The notes below the pieces were generated by a model that was not told the origin of the DNA, searched no databases, and was given only the letters and a program-made list of their open reading frames with translations. Below are positions 16,675-23,642 of a stretch of 64,000 bases of DNA, one piece after another. Both the position numbers and the translations under genes were made by a program. How positions within the stretch are numbered: the first letter of the stretch is position 1; each line of letters begins with the position of its first letter. The stretch spans positions 119,118 through 183,117 of the forward strand of contig JBFMBS010000004.1 of NCBI GenBank assembly GCA_040755055.1, in the 5' to 3' direction. The DNA comes from DYJK01 sp040755055 (GTDB taxonomy: Bacteria; Bacteroidota; Ignavibacteria; Ignavibacteriales; Melioribacteraceae).

Positions 16675-18180
16675 ATGAATTCTATCAAACGGATATTGAT
16701 TGTTGAAGATGAGATTGCTCATTTTGAACTGATTGAACGGGGATTTGAACGAAGACAAAGTGAATTCACACTAAAAAGAGCGGTTAACATTTCAGAAGCG
16801 CTCATACAAATTAATTTGTTCAATCCTCATCTAATTATCTCCGATTGGAAACTTCCGGATGGTAACGGTACGGAATTGATTTTAAAAGACAGCAGAGGTA
16901 ATACAACACTACCGATCATTTTAATGACAAGTTACGGTAATGAAAATTTTGCAGTGGAAGCTCTTAAACTTGGGGTTGTTGACTACATAGTTAAATCTCC
17001 CGAAACATTTTCGGATATGGTTCACATATGTGAAAGAACCTTTCGTGAGTGGGAAGCTATTTTAGAAAAAAGAAAAATGGAAGACCGCATAAGAAAACTT
17101 TCCTCTGCGGTCGAGCAAAGCAAAGTAATTGTGATGATAACGGATATTTATGGTACGGTTGAATATGTAAATCCTAAATTTGAACAAGTCACCGGTTATT
17201 CCATTAACGAAGTAGTAGGACGTAAAGCTTCATTGATAAAATCAGATTCTACGGATCCGGAAATATTTACTAATCTCTGGCATACAATTAAATCCGGCAA
17301 AGAATGGAAAGGTGAATTCCTGAATAAAAAGAAGAACGGCGATTTATACTGGGAAGCCGTTACAATTACACCTATCCGCGATGAAAACGGGTACATCACA
17401 AATTTCCTTAAGATTGGAGAAGATATTACAGAATCAAAAAATTTACAGATTGAACTTGAGAAAGCACTCCTAAAAGCCGAAGAATCGGTCAGGTTGAAAA
17501 ATTCTATTCTTGCAAACATGAACCACGAATTACGCACACCGTTAATGGTCATTTTGGGAATGAATCAATTACTAATTGATGAAATAACCGACGATTCGCA
17601 TAAACAAATGCTGGAAAGAGTTATAGAATCCGGTAAGCGGTTGATGAACACTTTGAATTCAATATTAGATCTATCGGAAATAGAGTCCGATAAAACATCT
17701 TTCAAATTGACGGAATATTCACTTGATCAAAATCTTGAAATACTTTTTACTTCATACGCAAAAAAAGCTAAAGAGAGAGAGCTTAATTTCAATTATCAAA
17801 TTAACTCCAACGGCTTAATAATTCTTGTTTACGAAAGATTTTTCGAACAGACATTGGTTAACCTTATTGATAATGCAATTAAGTACACACCTACTGGCAG
17901 CATTAATATCACTGTTGATAAGGAGATAATTGATAACCAATCCTGGGCAAAATTTTGTATTAAAGATACCGGTATTGGAATCGCTAAAGAGAATCTAGAT
18001 TTGATATTTGAAGAATTCAGACAAGTTAGCGAAGGAATGAATAGAAGTTTTGAAGGTTCGGGATTAGGGCTTACAGTCGTAAAAAAAATGATAGAGGTTA
18101 TGCACGGGAATATTGAAGTCGAGAGTGAATTAGGCAAAGGATCAGTCTTTACCGTCCGCTTCCCGGTAATTTACGGTTAA
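16675..18180 (+). CDS. Hybrid REC-PAS histidine kinase
   Basis: 501 aa. An N-terminal receiver (about 5-120, phospho-acceptor Asp57 in ISDWKLPDG, Lys in VVDYIVKSPE) is followed by a PAS domain (about 143-260), a HisKA domain with His284 in NMNHELRTP, and an HATPase domain with the N box (NLIDNAIKYT), G1 (DTGIGI) and G2 (GSGLGLTVV). No membrane segment, so cytoplasmic. With the two genes before it, it makes a membrane kinase, shuttle regulator, soluble kinase set. Receiver-first kinases of this kind often have their activity gated by phosphorylation of the receiver. Confidence 0.88.
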   Translation: MNSIKRILIVEDEIAHFELIERGFERRQSEFTLKRAVNISEALIQINLFNPHLIISDWKLPDGNGTELILKDSRGNTTLPIILMTSYGNENFAVEALKLGVVDYIVKSPETFSDMVHICERTFREWEAILEKRKMEDRIRKLSSAVEQSKVIVMITDIYGTVEYVNPKFEQVTGYSINEVVGRKASLIKSDSTDPEIFTNLWHTIKSGKEWKGEFLNKKKNGDLYWEAVTITPIRDENGYITNFLKIGEDITESKNLQIELEKALLKAEESVRLKNSILANMNHELRTPLMVILGMNQLLIDEITDDSHKQMLERVIESGKRLMNTLNSILDLSEIESDKTSFKLTEYSLDQNLEILFTSYAKKAKERELNFNYQINSNGLIILVYERFFEQTLVNLIDNAIKYTPTGSINITVDKEIIDNQSWAKFCIKDTGIGIAKENLDLIFEEFRQVSEGMNRSFEGSGLGLTVVKKMIEVMHGNIEVESELGKGSVFTVRFPVIYG

Positions 18181-18238
18181 CCAACCATCTGTGAAATTTT
18201 CTATCACGATTTATCATATCAAAACATTTAACTCATGT

Positions 18239-18334
18239 TACGCAAGGTTTAGTTTAAGCGAACGAATTTCCTTTATTTTATAGAAAAAAATGATTTACCT
18301 GGCAAATTTTTTGTAGCAAATCAAACCTTGCGTA
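18239..18334. repeat. 96-bp element with perfect 12-bp terminal inverted repeats
   Basis: TACGCAAGGTTT (18239-18250) and AAACCTTGCGTA (18323-18334) are exact complements 72 nt apart, in the gap between convergent genes. The interior is AT-rich with no ORF. It could be a small mobile palindromic element; a structural role in the 3' untranslated region is also possible. Confidence 0.5.
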
Positions 18335-18355
18335 GGGTGCACATTTAAATAAAAA

Positions 18356-18395
18356 AAATAGGATAGGCAAAGACTGTTTACCTATCCTATTTTTA
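18356..18395. terminator. Bidirectional terminator between hybrid kinase and flgM
   Basis: Stem AATAGGATAGG with its complement CCTATCCTATT, a loop of about 13 nt, an A tract on the left and a T tract on the right. It can therefore end the plus-strand kinase operon (stop 18180) and the minus-strand flgM transcript (stop 18415). Confidence 0.8.
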
Positions 18396-18414
18396 ATTTG
18401 CTTGTACGAGAAGT

Positions 18415-18669
18415 TTAATTATCATTAAACTCTTTGATGATGGCGGCAGCTACTTTGTTGATGACCTCGTCCGAGTCATAAAATTTGTTTTGCATTTTTT
18501 GTTTGATCTCTTCAAGTCTTTGTGAACCCAAATCGGCTTTTACTATTTCTCTCGCCTCAGTTGAAATTTCTATCCTATCTTTCGGTTTGTTTGAGGCGTT
18601 TGATTCGGGTTTACCGACTTTGTTAGGATTTTGCGAAAACCCATTATTCGATATACCTTTTATTTCCAA
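18415..18669 (-). CDS. flgM: Anti-sigma-28 factor FlgM
   Basis: 84 aa. FlgM binds FliA and holds it inactive until the hook-basal body is complete, then leaves through the export channel. The N-terminal half is polar and probably disordered; the C-terminal half (DRIEISTEAREI, then RLEEIKQKMQNKFY and VINKVAAAII) is the conserved sigma-binding helical region. The start is TTG at 18669: the upstream gene's stop overlaps a strong AGGTGA ribosome site 5 nt before it. A predicted sigma-28 promoter lies inside the upstream gene at 18768-18794, giving the classic autoregulatory loop. Last gene of fliS-fliD-X-flgM. Confidence 0.9.
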   Translation of the reverse strand: MEIKGISNNGFSQNPNKVGKPESNASNKPKDRIEISTEAREIVKADLGSQRLEEIKQKMQNKFYDSDEVINKVAAAIIKEFNDN

Positions 18670-18673
18670 AGTA

Positions 18674-19009
18674 TCACCTGATGTATTTTGTAATTTTCTT
18701 CCGGTTATTCAAACTGGAGATTTCTCTTTCCAGTTTACTTACTTCTTTCCTGAAATTCCCTACTATATTATCGTAAGATTGTTCAATTAGTTTAGCCTTC
18801 ATTATTAATTCAGGGTCATAATCCGCCAGATTTTTTATACCATATTTTTCTGCCAATTCTTTCTTTATGCTCTGGATAACCATCATAGTTTCCATCGAAA
18901 ATTGGAATTTTTCATCGAAATTTTCAGATGTGATCGATTGAATCTGTATTTCGAGATTACCGAGTAATTCTTTTATTGCCTTAGTTTTAACCTTTAATTC
19001 ATTCATCAT
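18674..19009 (-). CDS. Hypothetical helical protein in FliT position
   Basis: 111 aa, predicted almost entirely helical and charged, no signal peptide or TM. It lies 3 nt after fliD and directly before flgM. In many genomes this slot after fliS and fliD holds FliT, the FliD export chaperone, of similar size and character, so a FliT-like role is inferred; I see no diagnostic FliT motif. An internal predicted sigma-28 promoter (18768-18794) lies within its coding sequence. Confidence 0.6.
   Translation of the reverse strand: MMNELKVKTKAIKELLGNLEIQIQSITSENFDEKFQFSMETMMVIQSIKKELAEKYGIKNLADYDPELIMKAKLIEQSYDNIVGNFRKEVSKLEREISSLNNRKKITKYIR
18768..18794 (-). promoter_or_regulatory. Predicted intragenic sigma-28 promoter for flgM
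   Basis: The minus strand reads TAAA, 15 nt, TACGATAA, with both boxes intact at canonical spacing. It lies within the gene preceding flgM, about 100 nt upstream of the flgM TTG. A chance match is possible, but a sigma-28 promoter for flgM is known in enteric bacteria. Confidence 0.5.
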
Positions 19010-19012
19010 AAA

Positions 19013-20785
19013 TTAATATTCTGAAGATGTAGATGAAAAATAATTTTGGTACGTAAGCATCTGGGCAAGCTGCATTTGTAATTTAATATATTTTTGTCTT
19101 AGTACTTCAGCACTTTTGTCTATTCTCCCCTGAGCTGCCTCGATGGAATCCGATAAAGTAGTGATGGTTTCATTATAAGAGTTAGTTGAATTTGCTATAT
19201 AACCGGTTGTTCCTAGATAAGGATTAATCCTATCATACATAGTGGTTGCTATACCGCCGGTAGAAGTAAATAGCGTAATGACTTCAGATAGATTGTTTTC
19301 AACGGCACTTTCGAATGTAGTCGTATCGCTTAAAGTTAAACCGCTGTTAACATCAAAAATAATTCCTAATTTTGAAAGTGAGTTTATCTGGCTGGTAGAA
19401 ATACCGCTTACAGTTTGATAACTGTATGAGTTGAGAGTTGACATTAAAGAAGATGCGGTTGCGTCTCCTAAAAATACTCCTCTTGTTGTTCCGTCTGTAG
19501 TCGAATTTGTTTTTATATATGTATAAACATTATTAAATGAACTTATAAATTCTTCAATTTTAGCTTTGATAGCATCAACATCTTTGTTGACCGAAACATA
19601 AACTGTTGTATCGGTTGCTTGCATTGTCGATTTCAACGTAATCGTAGAGCCATCAACAAGATCATCTATTGCATTGGAATTTCTTTCTACATTAATTCCA
19701 TTGAAAGCAAGTTTTGCATTTAATTGACTTGTGGTATATAAAAATCCCGGGGTATCTAATCCAGCATCATTCTGAACGAATGAAGTGCGTGTACTTCCTA
19801 AGTTGAGCCCGACTGATGCTAACGCTGTTCCGGCACCGGTATCCGAGAGTGAAGTTATTCTATAATCGTAACCGGAATTTTTTGCAGTAAGTGATAGCTG
19901 CGAGCTACCGCTAACCGGTGTAAAAACAGATGCAGTAACCAGCCCGGATGATGCTTGTTCCTTAACGTTGGCTGTAATACCCAGCTCACTTAACAAAGTC
20001 CCGGTATCGCTCTTAAATGAAATGTAATTTGATGAATCATTAACTGTTACTTTCAACTGGTAGTTGCTTCCATTAATAACTTTTTCGGCTGTAATTCCTG
20101 AAATATTGTTTAGCTGCGTAACAATGTTATCTATAACATCACTGTATGTTCCGCCGGAATAATTTATTGTCGTTTCGGTACCGTTTAGATCAACAACAAA
20201 AGACCCGGAGGAAGCCGTGCTGCCCGTAACGGAAGACGAAGTTACAATAGCTTGATCGTTTTGAATAGCAGCTTGAATTTTTGTCATCAAATCTTTATTC
20301 GAAATTACTCCGCCGGTAAAATCACCGCTTACTAAATTAAGAGTAACTCTGCTTATAATTTCTCCCCCGGCACCATCTCCGGTTCTGATTTCAAAATCGT
20401 GGCTCCCCGGTCCGGTAATTACCGTTGAAGCATCTGACGATACTAAATCTAGTGAAAGAGCTAAATCATTCTGAGCAAGTTGATTTATACGGATAGAATA
20501 CGACCCGTCATAAGATGATGATGACGATGAAACCGAAACAAAATCGGTATTTGATGATGATGCTTTTTTCGAGTAATAAACAGAATCTGCTGCATTACTT
20601 TTCAAACTTGATAATACACTTAACAACGAATCCAATTTGCTGCTTAAGGTTGAATAAGAAGAGACTATTTTTTCATACTTTGTTTTCCGGGTTTCAATCG
20701 GCGAAACTCGTTTGCTCTGTTCGGCAACAATATAATCATTCACAAGCTGGCTGATGCCGGATGTTGTTAAAGAATCGTAAGCCAT
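19013..20785 (-). CDS. fliD: Flagellar filament cap protein FliD (HAP2)
   Basis: 590 aa, normal for FliD, which caps the growing filament and folds exported flagellin. The N-terminal FliD domain (about 10-110) has the typical GISQLVNDYIVAEQ start and VSSYSTLSSKLDSLLS. The middle is a Ser/Thr/Gly-rich variable region. The C-terminal FliD domain (about 340-580) includes the LFLGDATASSLMSTLNS-like segment and a final heptad coiled coil ending QLAQMLTYQNYF. Exported by the flagellar apparatus without a cleaved signal. It lies 3 nt downstream of fliS, its usual partner. Confidence 0.93.
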   Translation of the reverse strand: MAYDSLTTSGISQLVNDYIVAEQSKRVSPIETRKTKYEKIVSSYSTLSSKLDSLLSVLSSLKSNAADSVYYSKKASSSNTDFVSVSSSSSSYDGSYSIRINQLAQNDLALSLDLVSSDASTVITGPGSHDFEIRTGDGAGGEIISRVTLNLVSGDFTGGVISNKDLMTKIQAAIQNDQAIVTSSSVTGSTASSGSFVVDLNGTETTINYSGGTYSDVIDNIVTQLNNISGITAEKVINGSNYQLKVTVNDSSNYISFKSDTGTLLSELGITANVKEQASSGLVTASVFTPVSGSSQLSLTAKNSGYDYRITSLSDTGAGTALASVGLNLGSTRTSFVQNDAGLDTPGFLYTTSQLNAKLAFNGINVERNSNAIDDLVDGSTITLKSTMQATDTTVYVSVNKDVDAIKAKIEEFISSFNNVYTYIKTNSTTDGTTRGVFLGDATASSLMSTLNSYSYQTVSGISTSQINSLSKLGIIFDVNSGLTLSDTTTFESAVENNLSEVITLFTSTGGIATTMYDRINPYLGTTGYIANSTNSYNETITTLSDSIEAAQGRIDKSAEVLRQKYIKLQMQLAQMLTYQNYFSSTSSEY

Positions 20786-20788
20786 TTC

Positions 20789-21121
20789 TTATCTCATATT
20801 TTTCATTGACTCACGCCAGGTATCCCTCAAATCGGTCAATATTTTAATAACAATCTGGTTTTTCTGTTTGCGCATCTGGTCCTGGCAGTACTGGTATAAT
20901 TTCAATAGTCCGGAAGAAATTTCTTTAGCGGACGGTTCATCAAAATTCAGGGAATTAATAAGAACTTGTAACGCTTCGTTAGTTTTCAACATATCATTTT
21001 TTTGACAATGCAGAATAGCAAAGTCGTACACTTTCATTATTAGCTGCTGCGGTGTTGATATATTGATCTGGTTAACTAAATACTGATTTGTTTTGTTCTG
21101 AAAAGATTGTGCTGTATACAT
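20789..21121 (-). CDS. fliS: Flagellin export chaperone FliS
   Basis: 110 aa. It starts with the family pattern of a Tyr-containing N-terminus, then NQYLVNQINISTPQQLIMKVYD, where the TPQQLI(M)xxYD segment is diagnostic. It ends in an amphipathic helix with LRDTWRESM. Cytoplasmic chaperone that binds the C-terminus of flagellin. It starts 24 nt past the fliC terminator, so it may be read by read-through from fliC or from an unseen promoter in the terminator region. Confidence 0.93.
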   Translation of the reverse strand: MYTAQSFQNKTNQYLVNQINISTPQQLIMKVYDFAILHCQKNDMLKTNEALQVLINSLNFDEPSAKEISSGLLKLYQYCQDQMRKQKNQIVIKILTDLRDTWRESMKNMR

Positions 21122-21144
21122 TTATCAAACCGTCCTTAGTTTAT

Positions 21145-21171
21145 AAAAACTCCCCCGTAAACCGGGGGAGT
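21145..21171 (-). terminator. Rho-independent terminator of fliC
   Basis: GC-rich stem CTCCCCCG/CGGGGGAG with a 5-nt loop, followed on the minus strand by TTTTTA, 16 nt after the flagellin stop. Probably attenuates rather than blocks transcription into fliS. Confidence 0.85.
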
Positions 21172-21186
21172 AAACAACTCTCTCAA

Positions 21187-21996
21187 TTAACGGAAAAGAC
21201 TGAGTATTTGCTGAGGTGCTGAATTCATTTGTGCTACCATTGCAGTTGCAATCTGCGAAGAAATTTGTCCTTTAGTAGCATTTAATTGTTCCATCGCAAC
21301 ATCGGCATCAAATAAGTTGCTTATTGTTGCAGTGTTATTTGCAATTGCGGCAGTAAGGAATTCTTCACGTGAATCGAGTGCTTGTGTTAAGTTACCGATT
21401 CTTCCTAGTGCGGCACGTACGTTTGTAGCTACAGTTGTGGTATCAAAACCAAGAACTGTTGCATCGGTTGTGCTTTGTAAGTTAGAAGTTCCAACCGCGG
21501 CTTCAAGAGCAGCAACACCTAAATCAGATGTTGAGAAGTCAAAAGTTAATGAAGCACCGCTTACATCAAATGTTGGAGCGGTTGTGCTTGATAACAAGTT
21601 GGTGCCGTTGATCGATGTGTTTGTAAGGATTGAACTGATTTCTGCAGCAAGAGTTCTGATATCTTCAGCAATTGAAGCAGAATCTTTCAACGGGTCGTCC
21701 GCATCTACTTGTTTAGCTTTGATCTGATTCAATTTATCATTGATCTGTTGCAAAGCGGATTCGGCTGTTGATAAATAGTTCTTTGCAGAAGAAATGTTGT
21801 TCAACTGAGCTTTTTTAACAAAAGTTTCAGCTTCCAACTTTTTACCAACGTTGTAACCGGATGTATCATCGGCTACGCTGTTGATTTTCTTCATCGTTGC
21901 TAAACGAAGTTGAGCTTTTTCTGTTTGTGCATTAACTTTTGCCAATGCATTGTAAGCTTGTAAAGCACCAAGATTTGTGTTAACTGAGAATGACAT
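21187..21996 (-). CDS. fliC: Flagellin FliC
   Basis: 269 aa from the ATG at 21996. An in-frame ATG four codons earlier overlaps the GGAGGT ribosome site and is not the start. D0/D1 helices are conserved at both ends (VNTNLGALQAYNALAKVNAQ near the N-terminus; a C-terminus ending in NSAPQQILSLFR). The central surface domain is short (about 130-190), so the filament is built from a compact flagellin. It is rich in Ser and Thr in the variable part, possible O-glycosylation sites given the adjacent sugar genes. Controlled by a sigma-28 promoter and by two CsrA-type sites in the leader (listed separately). Confidence 0.95.
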   Translation of the reverse strand: MSFSVNTNLGALQAYNALAKVNAQTEKAQLRLATMKKINSVADDTSGYNVGKKLEAETFVKKAQLNNISSAKNYLSTAESALQQINDKLNQIKAKQVDADDPLKDSASIAEDIRTLAAEISSILTNTSINGTNLLSSTTAPTFDVSGASLTFDFSTSDLGVAALEAAVGTSNLQSTTDATVLGFDTTTVATNVRAALGRIGNLTQALDSREEFLTAAIANNTATISNLFDADVAMEQLNATKGQISSQIATAMVAQMNSAPQQILSLFR

Positions 21997-22000
21997 AACT

Positions 22001-22010
22001 ACCTCCATGT
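22001..22010 (-). promoter_or_regulatory. CsrA-type site covering the fliC Shine-Dalgarno
   Basis: The minus strand reads ACATGGAGGT, an exact match to the CsrA core ACANGGANGT, and the GGAGG is also the ribosome-binding site 5 nt before the fliC start. CsrA bound here would block translation initiation. Confidence 0.7.
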
Positions 22011-22026
22011 GTGTTTATTTGTTTTA

Positions 22027-22046
22027 CCCAAGCATCCTTGCTTGAG
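22027..22046 (-). promoter_or_regulatory. CsrA-type hairpin with GGA loop in fliC leader
   Basis: On the minus strand CTCAAGCA pairs with TGCTTGGG (8 bp with one G-U), presenting AGGA in a four-base loop. CAAGGATG around it fits the CsrA consensus. It lies about 30 nt before the start codon and forms a pair of sites with 22001-22010. Confidence 0.7.
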
Positions 22047-22079
22047 CGTGTTTATTATGAGATTATTTTCTCAATTATA

Positions 22080-22106
22080 TTATCGTGAGGTCTTTGAAAA
22101 AGTTTA
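22080..22106 (-). promoter_or_regulatory. Predicted sigma-28 promoter of fliC
   Basis: The minus strand reads TAAA, 15 nt, CACGATAA. Expected transcript start is near 22073, giving a leader of roughly 77 nt. Confidence 0.8.
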
Positions 22107-22126
22107 CAATTATTTATAACAAATGA

Positions 22127-23641
22127 TCAAATGGTTTGTAGAAACCGGCTTTTGATTAGTTCTATGCTGCGGCTTACTTCGGGGATTGATGAAAACTTCT
22201 TTTCTATTTCTTCTATTAATTCCAATCTTTTTTCAACCTGGTTACTTGAAACATAAAATGAAAGTAAATTAAAATATACCGATGGATCTTCGGTACCGTT
22301 AGCATATAAATCGTTATAAATTTGGTAAGCTTCGGCATGCATGCCGAGCTTTACATATAAATCTGCTAATAATTTTTTAACTTCATCAGAAGCCGGAAAT
22401 TTAGAAGATAGTCTCTCCAGCAAATACTTTGTTTGGTTATTTATTCCACTTCTTTTAACTATTAAAAGAAGCAAATCTAAATTTTTTCTGTTTGCATAAT
22501 TAACCACCGAATCAATCTCTCCACTATCAAGGGAATCACTTCGAATAATTTTAGAAATGCTTTCAGCCGGTTTATTATTTGTATTGTCACAGCACTTAAC
22601 ATATTCAATCCATTTTCGATAATATATTTTTATATAATCAGTTCGTCCTAATTTTTCGCAAGCTGTTAAAATTCCGAAATAGGTCTCTTCTTCAGTAAGA
22701 AATATTGCATACTCTTGTTTCAGTTTTCCTTTTTTCAATTCATCATTAAATTTTTCAGCGAATAGACTATAATTCAACGCTTTCCGGTAATCACCAATAC
22801 GCAAATAGATTTTCGATGCAAGCAGATTTGTAAAACCATCATTAGACCGTAATGTCAACGATTTTACAACATTGTTTTCTGCTTCGTGAAGATTATGTTC
22901 TTTAAAATAAAGTAGGGAGAGAGAGGAATACGAATGTGCACGGTAAATCTTGCTGAAATTATGATCTCCGGCGCAAATCAAAAAATAATTTTTCGCTTCA
23001 GTGTAATTCTCCAATACCTCATTGGTCAATGCTAATTGAAACGCATAATACGTAGATTTTACTTTTTGGTATTCCGCTGTTAACAATTTAATATTTCTTT
23101 CTGCCTTCTCTTTTTTCTTCTCATAATCTACATTATAACCGATATGTTCAATTACAACGCTGGAATCTTTTAAAGAATATCTTTCATCTTTCAACGAAGG
23201 TAATATCTGCTCGTGAACCGAGCCGGTGAAGTAAATATTCCGGCTGTTTGTAAAAAGCCGGACGTAAGACATCGCGTTGTCCCGGCCCTCTTCAGAATCG
23301 AGACTTTTTACAGTGCAATAGTAACCGGTTTTTGCAGTGTCTTTTTTTATCTTCTTAAGAAAAGAATACGACTCTTTAGTTAAACGTTCGTCTGCATCTA
23401 AATAAAGGATCCAATCACCGGTGGAATTCTGCAAAGCACAATTGCGTGCTGCAGAAAAATCATTAACCCACTCAAAATGAAAAATCTTTGCACCGTATTC
23501 TTCGGCAATCAATAATGTTTTATCCGTTGAACCGGTATCAACAATAACAATCTCGTCAACAATACCCTTGCATGATTCCAGGCACTCTCTTAAATGCTTT
23601 TCCTCATTTTTCACAATCATGGATAAAGTAATCGAAGCCAT
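22127..23641 (-). CDS. GT2 glycosyltransferase with TPR-like C-terminus
   Basis: 504 aa. N-terminal GT2 domain of the SunS/WaaE-like group (about 1-210): LSMIVKNEEKHLRECLES, VDEIVIVDTGSTDKT and WILYLDADERL, the last carrying the metal-binding acidic motif. The remainder (about 215-500) is helical repeats of TPR type. Soluble, so it should glycosylate a cytoplasmic acceptor. It lies between flagellin and a larger glycosyltransferase, with a 1-nt gap to the latter; modification of flagellin before export is a reasonable inference. A surface polysaccharide role is the alternative. Confidence 0.85.
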   Translation of the reverse strand: MASITLSMIVKNEEKHLRECLESCKGIVDEIVIVDTGSTDKTLLIAEEYGAKIFHFEWVNDFSAARNCALQNSTGDWILYLDADERLTKESYSFLKKIKKDTAKTGYYCTVKSLDSEEGRDNAMSYVRLFTNSRNIYFTGSVHEQILPSLKDERYSLKDSSVVIEHIGYNVDYEKKKEKAERNIKLLTAEYQKVKSTYYAFQLALTNEVLENYTEAKNYFLICAGDHNFSKIYRAHSYSSLSLLYFKEHNLHEAENNVVKSLTLRSNDGFTNLLASKIYLRIGDYRKALNYSLFAEKFNDELKKGKLKQEYAIFLTEEETYFGILTACEKLGRTDYIKIYYRKWIEYVKCCDNTNNKPAESISKIIRSDSLDSGEIDSVVNYANRKNLDLLLLIVKRSGINNQTKYLLERLSSKFPASDEVKKLLADLYVKLGMHAEAYQIYNDLYANGTEDPSVYFNLLSFYVSSNQVEKRLELIEEIEKKFSSIPEVSRSIELIKSRFLQTI

Positions 23642-23642
23642 T

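Noticed and set aside
21994..22008. Upstream ATG of flagellin at 22008
   Set aside because: It overlaps the GGAGGT ribosome site and would add MEVV before the conserved MSFSVNTN start.
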